The position numbers were made by a program, and so were the translations under genes. From Opitutia bacterium (GTDB lineage Bacteria; Verrucomicrobiota; Verrucomicrobiia; Opitutales; UBA953), in contig DNHH01000050.1 in assembly GCA_003485955.1 (NCBI GenBank), forward strand, positions 371-10,232: a stretch of 9,862 nt of DNA, given 5' to 3'. Positions 1 to 6,507 of the stretch are shown piece after piece; positions within the stretch are counted from its first letter, which is position 1; the number at the start of each line of letters is the position of its first letter. Below the pieces are notes generated by a model that was not told the origin of the DNA, made no database searches, and saw only the letters and a list, made by a program, of their open reading frames with translations.

Positions 1-1371
1 GAAATCGACGAGGATTTCGTTGAGCGGCAAGGTGCAGACGAGAACGACACGTTCTTTATCAATGGTCTCTGTGCGATCGAGACTGCCGCGCTTCTCTTGG
101 ATGAGAGCCATCATATCGCCGATGCTTGTTCCGGGGATGTGAATGCGTGCGAGAATCGTAGGCTCCTCGATGCTGACGATGGCCGAAGGGTCGGGCATCA
201 TCACGGGGTTATCGATGGTGTGAGTAACCCCATCCGCCGTGTGCACTTTGTAAACCACCGATGGATAGGTGGAGATAATATCAAGGTCGTACTCGCGACG
301 TAGGCGCTCTTGGACGATTTCCATGTGGAGCAACCCGAGGAAGCCACAACGGAAGCCAAAGCCCAGTGCGGCCGAAGATTCTGCGGTGTAGGTAAGTGAA
401 GAATCGTTGATGGCCAATTTAGCTAACGAGACTTTGAGTTTTTCGTAGTCAGCCGTGTCGAGTGGGTAGATGCCGCTGAAGACCATGGGCACGACTTCCT
501 TGAAGCCTGGGACGGGTTCCTTGGCTGGGTTGTCCGAGAGGGTGAGGGTATCGCCCATTTTAACGTCATGGACGTTACGGATGTTCATCACGATGTAGCC
601 AACAGAGCCTGGACCGATTTCATCCTCCGCGTGCATCTTCGGATTAAATCGCCCAACTTCTTTGATCACGGATTGAATACCATTTGCTAAAAGTTCGATG
701 GTTTGGCCGGCGCGGAATGTACCCGAGAAGACGCGCACATAAGTGATAACGCCTTTGTAACTATCGAAAACCGAATCGAAAATAAGTGCGCGGGCTTGTG
801 GGTAATCTGTCCAGCGTGGTGGCGGTACGCGTCGGACAACGGCAGCCAGGATGTCATCGATACCGATACCGGACTTTCCTGAAGCGAGCACAGCTTCGTC
901 GGCCGGGATTGCCAGAATGTCTTCCACTTGTCGTCGCGCTTCATCAGGTCGTGCGGAAGGTAGGTCGACCTTGTTGATGACGGGAATAATTTCTAAGCCT
1001 TGTTGCATCGCCAAGGTAGCATTGGCGACGGTTTGTGCTTCGACGCCTTGGGAGGCGTCGATGAGTAGGACGGCGCCTTCACAGGCTGCGAGTGAGCGCG
1101 ATACTTCGTAGGAGAAGTCAACGTGCCCTGGGGTATCAATCAGGTTGAGCTGGTAGACCTTCCCGTCAGGTGCGGTATGGGTCATCGTCACTGGGTGACA
1201 CTTAATGGTGATACCTTTTTCGCGCTCGAGATCCATCGCGTCGAGCATCTGCGCCTTCATTTGGCGCATCTCAATTGTTTTGGTATGCTCAAGCAAACGG
1301 TCGGAAAGCGTCGTCTTCCCGTGGTCGACGTGAGCAATGATACAAAAGTTGCGAATGTGGCTAAATGGCAC
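1..1371 (-). CDS. lepA: Elongation factor 4 (LepA), C-terminus cut off by the window edge
   Basis: LepA is a ribosome-bound translational GTPase related to EF-G. It acts on stalled or mis-translocated ribosomes and in 30S biogenesis. The reverse strand is open for 457 codons from GTG at 1371 to base 1. Visible G motifs are G1 AHVDHGKT (13-20), the switch I segment EREKGITIK (49-57), G3 DTPGH (79-83), G4 NKVD (133-136) and a G5-like SGKSGIG near 160. The G5 differs from the usual SAKTGIG. Domain II and the EF4-type segments GYIVMNIRNV, GFGFRCGFLGLLHME and IPGTSIGDMM follow. The reading stops at LNEILVDF; compared with the usual 600 or so residues, about 140 are missing, including the LepA-specific C-terminal domain. 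GTG at 1371 is chosen because VPFSHIRNF aligns with the usual MxxIRNFSI start. An in-frame GTG at 1401 would add ten residues that do not look conserved. An AGGGG lies ten bases upstream. The gene diverges from menD. Confidence 0.97.
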   Translation of the reverse strand, partial: MPFSHIRNFCIIAHVDHGKTTLSDRLLEHTKTIEMRQMKAQMLDAMDLEREKGITIKCHPVTMTHTAPDGKVYQLNLIDTPGHVDFSYEVSRSLAACEGAVLLIDASQGVEAQTVANATLAMQQGLEIIPVINKVDLPSARPDEARRQVEDILAIPADEAVLASGKSGIGIDDILAAVVRRVPPPRWTDYPQARALIFDSVFDSYKGVITYVRVFSGTFRAGQTIELLANGIQSVIKEVGRFNPKMHAEDEIGPGSVGYIVMNIRNVHDVKMGDTLTLSDNPAKEPVPGFKEVVPMVFSGIYPLDTADYEKLKVSLAKLAINDSSLTYTAESSAALGFGFRCGFLGLLHMEIVQERLRREYDLDIISTYPSVVYKVHTADGVTHTIDNPVMMPDPSAIVSIEEPTILARIHIPGTSIGDMMALIQEKRGSLDRTETIDKERVVLVCTLPLNEILVDF

Positions 1372-1383
1372 GGGAAAAGTGCC
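1367..1383 (-). promoter_or_regulatory. Small hairpin enclosing the lepA GTG start
   Basis: On the lepA strand, GGCAC (1383-1379) and GTGCC (1371-1367) pair perfectly around the 7-base loop TTTTCCC. The GTG start codon is the first three bases of the 3' arm. The adjoining AGGGG, the only Shine-Dalgarno-like sequence, overlaps the 5' arm. If it folds in the mRNA, it would hide both the start codon and the putative ribosome site. The stem is only 5 bp, so a regulatory role is an inference. Confidence 0.3.
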
Positions 1384-1422
1384 CCTAACGGAAGGGCGCA
1401 CGGCCGAAAGGTCAAAGGGAAA

Positions 1423-1454
1423 GGGCGGCCAGGGGGAAGCAGGCTTTGCCGCCC
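1423..1454. other. GC-rich 7-bp inverted repeat in the lepA/menD intergenic region
   Basis: GGGCGGC (1423-1429) and GCCGCCC (1448-1454) are perfect inverted arms around an 18-base loop. Read on the lepA strand, the hairpin lies about 50 bases before the GTG and is followed by TTTCCCTTT, so it would sit in a lepA leader if transcription starts upstream. Read on the plus strand, it would precede menD. It has no clean T-tract, so it is not called a terminator. A TTGACC (1415-1410, minus strand) resembles a -35 box, but no good -10 box follows it. No convincing promoter for either gene was found in 1372-1507. Confidence 0.35.
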
Positions 1455-1455
1455 G

Positions 1456-1489
1456 TTTAGGCTTTAGGCTTTAGCGCTTTGGGCTTTAG
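1456..1489. repeat. Heptamer GCTTTAG repeat, upstream of menD
   Basis: TTTAG recurs at 1456, 1463 and 1470 in exact 7-bp register, giving GCTTTAG in tandem. A degenerate CTTTGG follows at 1478, then CTTTAG again at 1484-1489. The same core appears in the 4288-4350 gap and at the alaS stop codon. The repeat lies between two divergent starts and ends 18 bases before the menD start. It contains stop trinucleotides on both strands (TAG on plus, TAA in CTAAAG on minus). No function can be assigned. Confidence 0.7.
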
Positions 1490-1507
1490 CCTCATTCTCC
1501 ATTTCCC

Positions 1508-3220
1508 TTGGCCCGACTACGCACTCAACCGATTCTGAATACCAATGCCCTTTGGGGCAAGGTGGTCGCTCGGACGCTCTTAGCCCTTGGCTTGCGCCAT
1601 GCCGTGGTCTCCCCTGGGTCGCGTTCGACACCCCTTGCGTCAGCCTTGGCAGACTTAAGCGGGTTAGACCTTGCCGTTGCGCTAGATGAGCGCTCGGCAG
1701 GCTTCCACGCCCTCGGCATCGCCAAAGCAACCCGTCGACCTGTCGTCCTGCTTTGCACCTCAGGTACCGCGGCCGCCAATTACTTACCTGCCGTTATTGA
1801 AGCCCGTCTTTCGGGGATACCGCTGCTCGTTTTGACAGCCGATCGGCCGGCAGAACTTCGCGAATGCCATTCGGGTCAAACCATCCGGCAAGTCGGCATC
1901 TTCGGAACTTACCCTGTTTGGGAAACGGAAACGGCCGTACCGTCTTCCGATCTCTCGCAACTACGTTCAGCACGGCAGACATTTGTCGATGCATGGCAGC
2001 GTGCCCAGGGTCCACTCGCTGGACCGGTCCACCTTAACTTGCCATTCCGAGATCCCTTGGCTCCCTCTGTTGCCGAAGTTGGATTCCGGCTGCCGAAAGG
2101 TTTCGATCTCGAGAATTTTTGTGACGTTCCTGAACCCCTGACACTTGTTCCGAAAATTAAACCCCTCGATGTCGTCTCCCGCGTATTGGGTGCCGAGTTT
2201 GGTGTCATCGTCGTCGGGCCGCATGCGCCTGCCAATCGTGCACAGCTTGCCGCAGCGATTCGCGAGCTTGCCGGGCTGACAGGTTGGCCGGTGTTGGTAG
2301 ATGGAGCTGGAACCTTGCGCGGTGATTTAGTCGACAGCGGTGTGCTCGTTGCATCCTACGATTTAATTCTCCGCGATACCAAAGCACAGAAGATGCTCCG
2401 CCCCGATGCGGTCATTCGTCTCTTTGATTTACCCACAAGTAAGACGTTACGTGCTTGGTTGGCTGATACGGACGTCCCAACAGTCCTCGTGGGCCGTCCT
2501 GGTGAGAACACCGACCCCGTACACAGTCAATGGACGCGCTTGGACGCCGAGCTGGTACCCGGTGGAGCAGGGGCGTCGCTCGCCTTGTCTCCGTTGCAAA
2601 AACTGTGGCGTCAGCATGAAACCAAGGCCCTACGTCGCCTGCAGAAAACATCAGGCGTGTCGTGGGCTTTTGAAGGGTGCGCTATTCCTTTACTCGCGGA
2701 AGCCCTTGAGGCCAACGATCGCCTCTTTGTGGGTAGCTCGATGCCCATTCGCGATCTGGAATGGTTCTGGCACCCGACAAAACCGAGTGCCGAAATTTTC
2801 TGTAATCGTGGCGCCAATGGAATTGATGGCACCGTCTCCACGGCTTTAGGCGTCGCCCGCGATGGCCGTCGCACTTTCTTGCTCTGCGGCGACTTAGCAT
2901 TCTTGCATGACGGCAACGCGCTGCTACTCGCGAAAGACTTTGTCGGTAGTCTTACCATTGTGGTGATTAATAATGACGGTGGTGGCATCTTTAATCACCT
3001 CCCGGTAGCGTCGTCCAAAAACTTCGAAAAATTATGGGGTACGCCACAGGGTGTTTCCCTAGGCAAGCTTTGCAGTGCCTTTGGTGTATCGCACCAAGTA
3101 ATCAAGAATTGGAATCAGTTCAGTCGTGAAGTGTCACGCGGTTCTATCGGTGTGCGCGTCCTTGAGGTAGTAACGAATCGGGCGAAAGATGCTGCCCATC
3201 GGCAAAAATCATTTCGATGA
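1508..3220 (+). CDS. menD: SEPHCHC synthase MenD (menaquinone biosynthesis)
   Basis: MenD is a thiamine-diphosphate enzyme. It joins 2-oxoglutarate-derived succinic semialdehyde to isochorismate, giving 2-succinyl-5-enolpyruvyl-6-hydroxy-3-cyclohexene-1-carboxylate, the committed step of the classical menaquinone route. The 570 residues compare with 556 in E. coli. Seen in order are VSPGSRSTPL (34-43), LDERSAG with the ThDP-activating Glu61, CTSGTAAAN (83-91), ADRPAELR (111-118), Gln124 in GQTIRQ, SSMPIRDLEWF (410-420), NRGANGIDG (433-441), and the ThDP/metal motif GDLAFLHDGNA (461-471) with NNDGGGIF (488-495). The start is TTG. The upstream frame closes at TAG 1487-1489 with no ATG or GTG between, and the next candidate, GTG at 1562, would cut into the conserved N-terminal helix. 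No Shine-Dalgarno sequence is visible. No other men gene is in view; isochorismate synthase must be elsewhere. The stop overlaps the next ATG. Confidence 0.96.
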   Translation: MARLRTQPILNTNALWGKVVARTLLALGLRHAVVSPGSRSTPLASALADLSGLDLAVALDERSAGFHALGIAKATRRPVVLLCTSGTAAANYLPAVIEARLSGIPLLVLTADRPAELRECHSGQTIRQVGIFGTYPVWETETAVPSSDLSQLRSARQTFVDAWQRAQGPLAGPVHLNLPFRDPLAPSVAEVGFRLPKGFDLENFCDVPEPLTLVPKIKPLDVVSRVLGAEFGVIVVGPHAPANRAQLAAAIRELAGLTGWPVLVDGAGTLRGDLVDSGVLVASYDLILRDTKAQKMLRPDAVIRLFDLPTSKTLRAWLADTDVPTVLVGRPGENTDPVHSQWTRLDAELVPGGAGASLALSPLQKLWRQHETKALRRLQKTSGVSWAFEGCAIPLLAEALEANDRLFVGSSMPIRDLEWFWHPTKPSAEIFCNRGANGIDGTVSTALGVARDGRRTFLLCGDLAFLHDGNALLLAKDFVGSLTIVVINNDGGGIFNHLPVASSKNFEKLWGTPQGVSLGKLCSAFGVSHQVIKNWNQFSREVSRGSIGVRVLEVVTNRAKDAAHRQKSFR

Positions 3221-4182
3221 AAACCACGCGTCGTGATTTCATTCGTCTGGCAGGGGCGACAGGTCTTGCGTGGACGTTGCCAGCCTACGCGCAGCCAGTT
3301 AAAACGCCTTCTTTGCGTCTCGGGGTCGGAGCCGACCTTCACCATGACCTTGTTCCTGATGCGCCTGAGCGCTTAGCTGCACTCGTCAAAGCTGCACATG
3401 ACTTCCAGGCGCATGCGGTTGTCCAGCTGGGCGACTTCTGTCAGCCCAAGCCCGCCAATCTGCCGCTACTCAAACAATGGCGAGAAGCTGGGTTACCCCA
3501 GATTGATGTTATCGGCAACCATGACATGGACGGTGGTTCGACGCCCGAGAAGACGGTGGCCTGGATGGGACTTAAGTCGCGGTATTCCACCCAAGTGCTA
3601 GCGGATTATCGCCTTATCATTCTTGATGGTAACGAGCGACGAAAAGATAACGCGGTCAAGGGTTACGCCCGTGCGATTGGTGATGAGCAGCTCGATTGGC
3701 TCAAACGCAGCCTCGCGATAGATACACTTCCAGTGGTCATCTTTTGTCATCAAGGGCTCGACGGCATCGATGGCGGTATCGTCAATGCTGCCCAAGTGCG
3801 TACCGTGCTTGAAGATGCTAACCGTGCCGCTGGAGGCGCCCGTGTTCGACTGGTACTCACTGGTCACCATCACCTCGACTACCTCGTCCAAGTCGGTGGT
3901 ATTCCTTACCTACAGGTGAATAGCTTTAGTTATTATTGGACGGATGCTAAATCAGCTGGTGGACGTTTCCCGGCTGACGTTGAACAGCGCTACCCATACC
4001 TTAAACAAGTTCTAGTTTATGATCGTCCACTTTTCGCGCAGGTCGAATTGACGTCGTCGGGCGGTAAAGTTGTTGGGCGTAAGGCCGAGTTTGTCGGCGG
4101 CTATGGACCAGCCCAGGCGAAGATTCCGATCACGACTAACGGGCATGCTATCGTTCCTGCCGTCAGCGACCGGAAGTGGTAA
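3217..4182 (+). CDS. Tat-exported calcineurin-like metallophosphoesterase
   Basis: This is a predicted phosphohydrolase of the calcineurin-like superfamily with a binuclear metal centre, acting outside the cytoplasm; the substrate is unknown. The N-terminus is a twin-arginine signal: TRRDFIRLAG (4-13), a hydrophobic stretch, and AYA (23-25) before Gln26 as the likely cleavage site. Superfamily metal motifs are all present: DLH (40-42), GD (72-73), GNHD (100-103), His178 in CHQG, and GHHH (216-219). The length, 321 residues, is usual for one exported catalytic domain. The ATG lies inside the menD stop (ATGA), so translation is probably coupled and the two genes share a transcript. There is no visible ribosome binding site of its own. 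A role linked to quinone synthesis is not supported by the sequence and may be only co-transcription. A repeat array begins at the base after its TAA. Confidence 0.88.
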   Translation: MKTTRRDFIRLAGATGLAWTLPAYAQPVKTPSLRLGVGADLHHDLVPDAPERLAALVKAAHDFQAHAVVQLGDFCQPKPANLPLLKQWREAGLPQIDVIGNHDMDGGSTPEKTVAWMGLKSRYSTQVLADYRLIILDGNERRKDNAVKGYARAIGDEQLDWLKRSLAIDTLPVVIFCHQGLDGIDGGIVNAAQVRTVLEDANRAAGGARVRLVLTGHHHLDYLVQVGGIPYLQVNSFSYYWTDAKSAGGRFPADVEQRYPYLKQVLVYDRPLFAQVELTSSGGKVVGRKAEFVGGYGPAQAKIPITTNGHAIVPAVSDRKW

Positions 4183-4267
4183 AGGGGTAGTGGTACTAGC
4201 GGGGTTAGCGGTACTAGCGGTGTTAGTGGGCTAGCTGGTTAGCTGGATAGCGGGTTAGCCGGTTAGC
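4183..4267. repeat. Tandem TAG-centred array that changes from 9-bp to 8-bp units
   Basis: The array starts directly after the phosphoesterase TAA (4180-4182). Five 9-bp units come first: AGGGGTAGT, GGTACTAGC, GGGGTTAGC, GGTACTAGC and GGTGTTAGT (4183-4227). Five 8-bp units follow: GGGCTAGC, TGGTTAGC, TGGATAGC, GGGTTAGC and CGGTTAGC (4228-4267). Every unit ends in TAGC or TAGT in strict register, with the TAG at 4188, 4197, 4206, 4215, 4224, 4232, 4240, 4248, 4256 and 4264. Most TTAG units carry a stop trinucleotide on both strands. It lies between convergent genes. It has no hairpin followed by a T-tract, so it is not a standard intrinsic terminator. Confidence 0.85.
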
Positions 4268-4287
4268 TATTAATCCGTCCAGCTGTT

Positions 4288-4350
4288 CAGCTTTAGTCCT
4301 TAGTCTCTATCGCCCTTACCCTTTAGTCCTTAGTCTTTCAGCTTTAGTCT
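4288..4350. repeat. CTTTAGTC repeat block downstream of lepB
   Basis: The 16-mer CTTTAGTCCTTAGTCT occurs exactly at 4291-4306 and 4321-4336, 30 bp apart. CAGCTTTAGTC occurs at 4288-4298 and 4339-4349. The 16-mer is itself two related 8-bp halves. The block ends six bases before the lepB stop codon. With the adjacent array it fills nearly all of the 174-bp convergent gap. A palindrome-like AGCTG-TT-CAGCT at 4281-4292 borders it. The CTTTAG core is shared with 1456-1489 and 7387-7392, which suggests one dispersed repeat family. Confidence 0.8.
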
Positions 4351-4356
4351 CTTCCC

Positions 4357-5670
4357 TCAGCGTGCCGCTCCCCACCGTGCCGTCAACGGGTAGAGGATAA
4401 AGAGGGGTGGGCCGACGAGATCTTTCTCCGGTACTTCGCCCCATCCGCGAGAATCATAACTATTCGATGAATTGTCGCCCATTGAGAAATAGGCGCGTTC
4501 GGAAACGGTGTGCGGACGATCGAGTGGCATTGCATCGCTTGAGGTGATGCGCGGCAGGTAACCGTAATAGTTTAAGTCAGTGGCGGGTCGGTTATTTAAT
4601 TCGATAGGTGAGTCGACCGGTGTTGGTGATCCTTTACGCAGAAGCCTTCCGCCGAGCACTTGTAGTGTGTCGCCAGGTTCACCGACGAGACGCTTAATGA
4701 AGTACTGTTCACCATTGCGATTAAGTTCGGGGATGTTGCGGGTCGTAAAGACGAAGGTTTGACCACCGGAAGGTTTGACGAAGTTGTAGCGAACTTTATC
4801 TACAAAAAGCATATCACCGGTCAGGATATCAAAGTTCAATAAGTGCCCACCTGCCTTAACCGTTGTTTCGGTACGAACGCATGTTTGCCCCTGCACTGTG
4901 ACAATCTTGCCGCGTGCTTCGGCATTCTGCATCGCTCGTGACCACCGAGCAGCTTCCGAGAGCGGTAAGTTGGCCTCCTCTTTGAAGAATGTCTTCAAGT
5001 ACACAGAACGGATTCCAAAGTCGTCGGGTACTTGCACGTATTGCTGCGTGTTCGCCACGTAGAGTGTGTAGACGCGATCGATGCCGCGGAGAATCCGCGT
5101 ACCCAAGATGCCATTATCGGGCACGGCATTGCCAGGGATGGGTTCGTACCCGCTGAGGGTGCGTTGTACGGGGATGTACACTTCTCCCGACGAATTCGTT
5201 GTCGGTGCAATCGTCGTACTCCACTGCGTAAATTTTCCCCAGATGCGCTCGGGGATCGACGGTGTGGGGTCATTCGGCGAGCGCACCTCTGCCGTCATTC
5301 CATGGTAGGTTGGCCACATGGAGTTTGTGGGAATCTTCATGGGCGTAATGAAGAAGGCGCGGATGCCGCCCGCTACGATGGCTGCGAGGATAAACATCTC
5401 TGTCCAGTCCGTACCAAAACTTACAGGGTAAACCTTTCCGCCCGTTCGGAGCATCGTTTCATGCAAACTCTGGGCGGCTGCGCTTACGGCTTCTTCATTG
5501 AACGGCTTGGCTTTGAGCTGCGACTTTAATGCGGCATGGTGCTTCCGTTGTTCGGCAAGATCACCCGCGGGCAAGATGTCTTGGCGGAGCGAGTCAACCT
5601 TGCTCGACATATCAAGCAAGTGATTCGCCTGTTTGCGTAACCCGCGTGTCTTATACCATTGCAGAAGCAT
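4357..5670 (-). CDS. lepB: Signal peptidase I, enlarged form
   Basis: Signal peptidase I removes Sec and Tat signal peptides at the outer face of the cytoplasmic membrane with a Ser/Lys dyad. The 437 residues hold all S26 family boxes: box B PTNSM with the predicted nucleophile Ser117, box C GDMLFVDK (285-292), box D KRLVGEPGD with the general base Lys326 (326-334), and box E GDNSSNSYDSRGWG (398-411). One membrane segment is visible at about 90-109, just before box B. The first 80 or so residues are charged and Ala/Leu-rich, probably helical or coiled-coil and cytosolic. Ser117 and Lys326 are 209 residues apart, against 55 in E. coli LepB (Ser90, Lys145), so about 150 residues are inserted between boxes B and C, roughly 125-280. 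The insert matches nothing I recognise. ATG at 5670 lies 23 bases after the nadK stop and has no clear Shine-Dalgarno sequence. The gene ends the minus-strand run. Confidence 0.95.
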   Translation of the reverse strand: MLLQWYKTRGLRKQANHLLDMSSKVDSLRQDILPAGDLAEQRKHHAALKSQLKAKPFNEEAVSAAAQSLHETMLRTGGKVYPVSFGTDWTEMFILAAIVAGGIRAFFITPMKIPTNSMWPTYHGMTAEVRSPNDPTPSIPERIWGKFTQWSTTIAPTTNSSGEVYIPVQRTLSGYEPIPGNAVPDNGILGTRILRGIDRVYTLYVANTQQYVQVPDDFGIRSVYLKTFFKEEANLPLSEAARWSRAMQNAEARGKIVTVQGQTCVRTETTVKAGGHLLNFDILTGDMLFVDKVRYNFVKPSGGQTFVFTTRNIPELNRNGEQYFIKRLVGEPGDTLQVLGGRLLRKGSPTPVDSPIELNNRPATDLNYYGYLPRITSSDAMPLDRPHTVSERAYFSMGDNSSNSYDSRGWGEVPEKDLVGPPLFILYPLTARWGAAR

Positions 5671-5693
5671 GAAACGAAGCTGGTTAAAATAAA

Positions 5694-6503
5694 TTAGGCC
5701 CAGTGAAGCTTGGAGCGTAAAACGTCGAAGTGACTAAGATTGCTTGGACGTAGAATTCCTAGGCGAACTTTGGCTGTACGCACGATGAGTGGTAAACGCT
5801 TAGCGGCATCGAGGGTAGGGCGGCCATCAACGGACAGGCCAAGCGGCACTGCATCTAAGCTTTCAATCCGCAGTTCAGCTTCGGCAGAGAAGATGAGTGG
5901 TTGATTGGACAATGTGTGGGCACAGAGCGGTGTCAGCGCGATGACAGTTGCGGCGGGATCAATCAGTGGACCGCCGGCGGCAAGGTTGTAGGCAGATGAA
6001 CCCGTCGGTGTTGCCACGATAAGTCCGTCCGCACGGTAGGTGTTGACGGGTGAGCCGTCTGCTTGAACGCCGAGACGCGACATCCGAAAAACGTCGCGGG
6101 TTTTGATGACGAGGTCGTTGAGTGCTAAAGCAAAAGTGCCGTCGGCAAAACTGATTTCAAGCATGGCGCGTTCTTCACGACGGACTTGACCAGCGAGAAC
6201 AGATCGAAGGCTCGCTGCCACGTCATCAGCTGGGTAAGCGGCAAGGAAACCTAACTTGCCGCGATTGATACCAAACATGGGCACTGCTTCACGGGCAGCG
6301 GTTTCGGCTACACCCAAGAAAGTACCGTCGCCACCGACGACGCAGCAGGCGTCTGCCCCACGTAATCCTTTGGGGTCAATCGGCCAGGCGACTTCGCGTA
6401 AGGTTACACCTACCTCACTGCAGACGCGCGAAATTTCCGCCACAATCGTCTCGGTGCCAGGTTTGGCACGATTCACAACAAGAGCTAAGGTTCGAATGGC
6501 CAT
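5694..6503 (-). CDS. nadK: NAD kinase
   Basis: NAD kinase phosphorylates NAD to NADP in the cytosol, using ATP or polyphosphate, and sets the NADP(H) pool. The 269-residue product shows the defining motifs: GGDGT (57-61) with catalytic Asp59, GINRGKLGFL (78-87), ALND (127-130, where many members have LNE), the long glycine-rich motif starting at DGLIVATPTGSSAYN (159-173) and ending AAGGP (175-179), and VDGR (225-228). The frame is open further upstream to an ATG at 6614. Those 37 extra Lys/Ala-rich residues are only the other-frame reading of the acidic tail of the preceding gene, and MAIRTLALVVNRAKPG is where NAD kinases normally begin, so ATG 6503 is chosen. It starts four bases after the preceding stop, which points to translational coupling. 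Confidence 0.95.
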   Translation of the reverse strand: MAIRTLALVVNRAKPGTETIVAEISRVCSEVGVTLREVAWPIDPKGLRGADACCVVGGDGTFLGVAETAAREAVPMFGINRGKLGFLAAYPADDVAASLRSVLAGQVRREERAMLEISFADGTFALALNDLVIKTRDVFRMSRLGVQADGSPVNTYRADGLIVATPTGSSAYNLAAGGPLIDPAATVIALTPLCAHTLSNQPLIFSAEAELRIESLDAVPLGLSVDGRPTLDAAKRLPLIVRTAKVRLGILRPSNLSHFDVLRSKLHWA

Positions 6504-6507
6504 TCCG

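Noticed and set aside
1372..1507. Sigma-70-type divergent promoters for lepA and menD
   Set aside because: Only a lone TTGACC (1415-1410, minus) resembles a -35 box. No matching -10 box is found at 16-18 bp, and nothing convincing faces menD.
2406..2849. 147-residue plus-strand open frame within menD
   Set aside because: Alternative frame inside the intact menD, with no domain and no sign of a frameshift in menD.
1508..4182. menD-phosphoesterase pair as a mobile insertion
   Set aside because: Repeats flank the pair, but there is no transposase, integrase, target duplication or visible shift in base composition. Kept only as a question under the repeat-family finding.
4183..4356. CRISPR array or standard intrinsic terminator in the convergent gap
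   Set aside because: The units are 8-9 bp with no spacers, so it is not CRISPR. The short palindromes (such as 4281-4292) are not followed by a T-tract on either strand.
5032..5529. 165-residue plus-strand open frame opposite lepB
   Set aside because: It lies within the intact lepB frame, is rich in Arg, Cys and His as shadows usually are, and has no recognisable domain. It covers the LepB insert, but the lepB frame there has no stop or shift.
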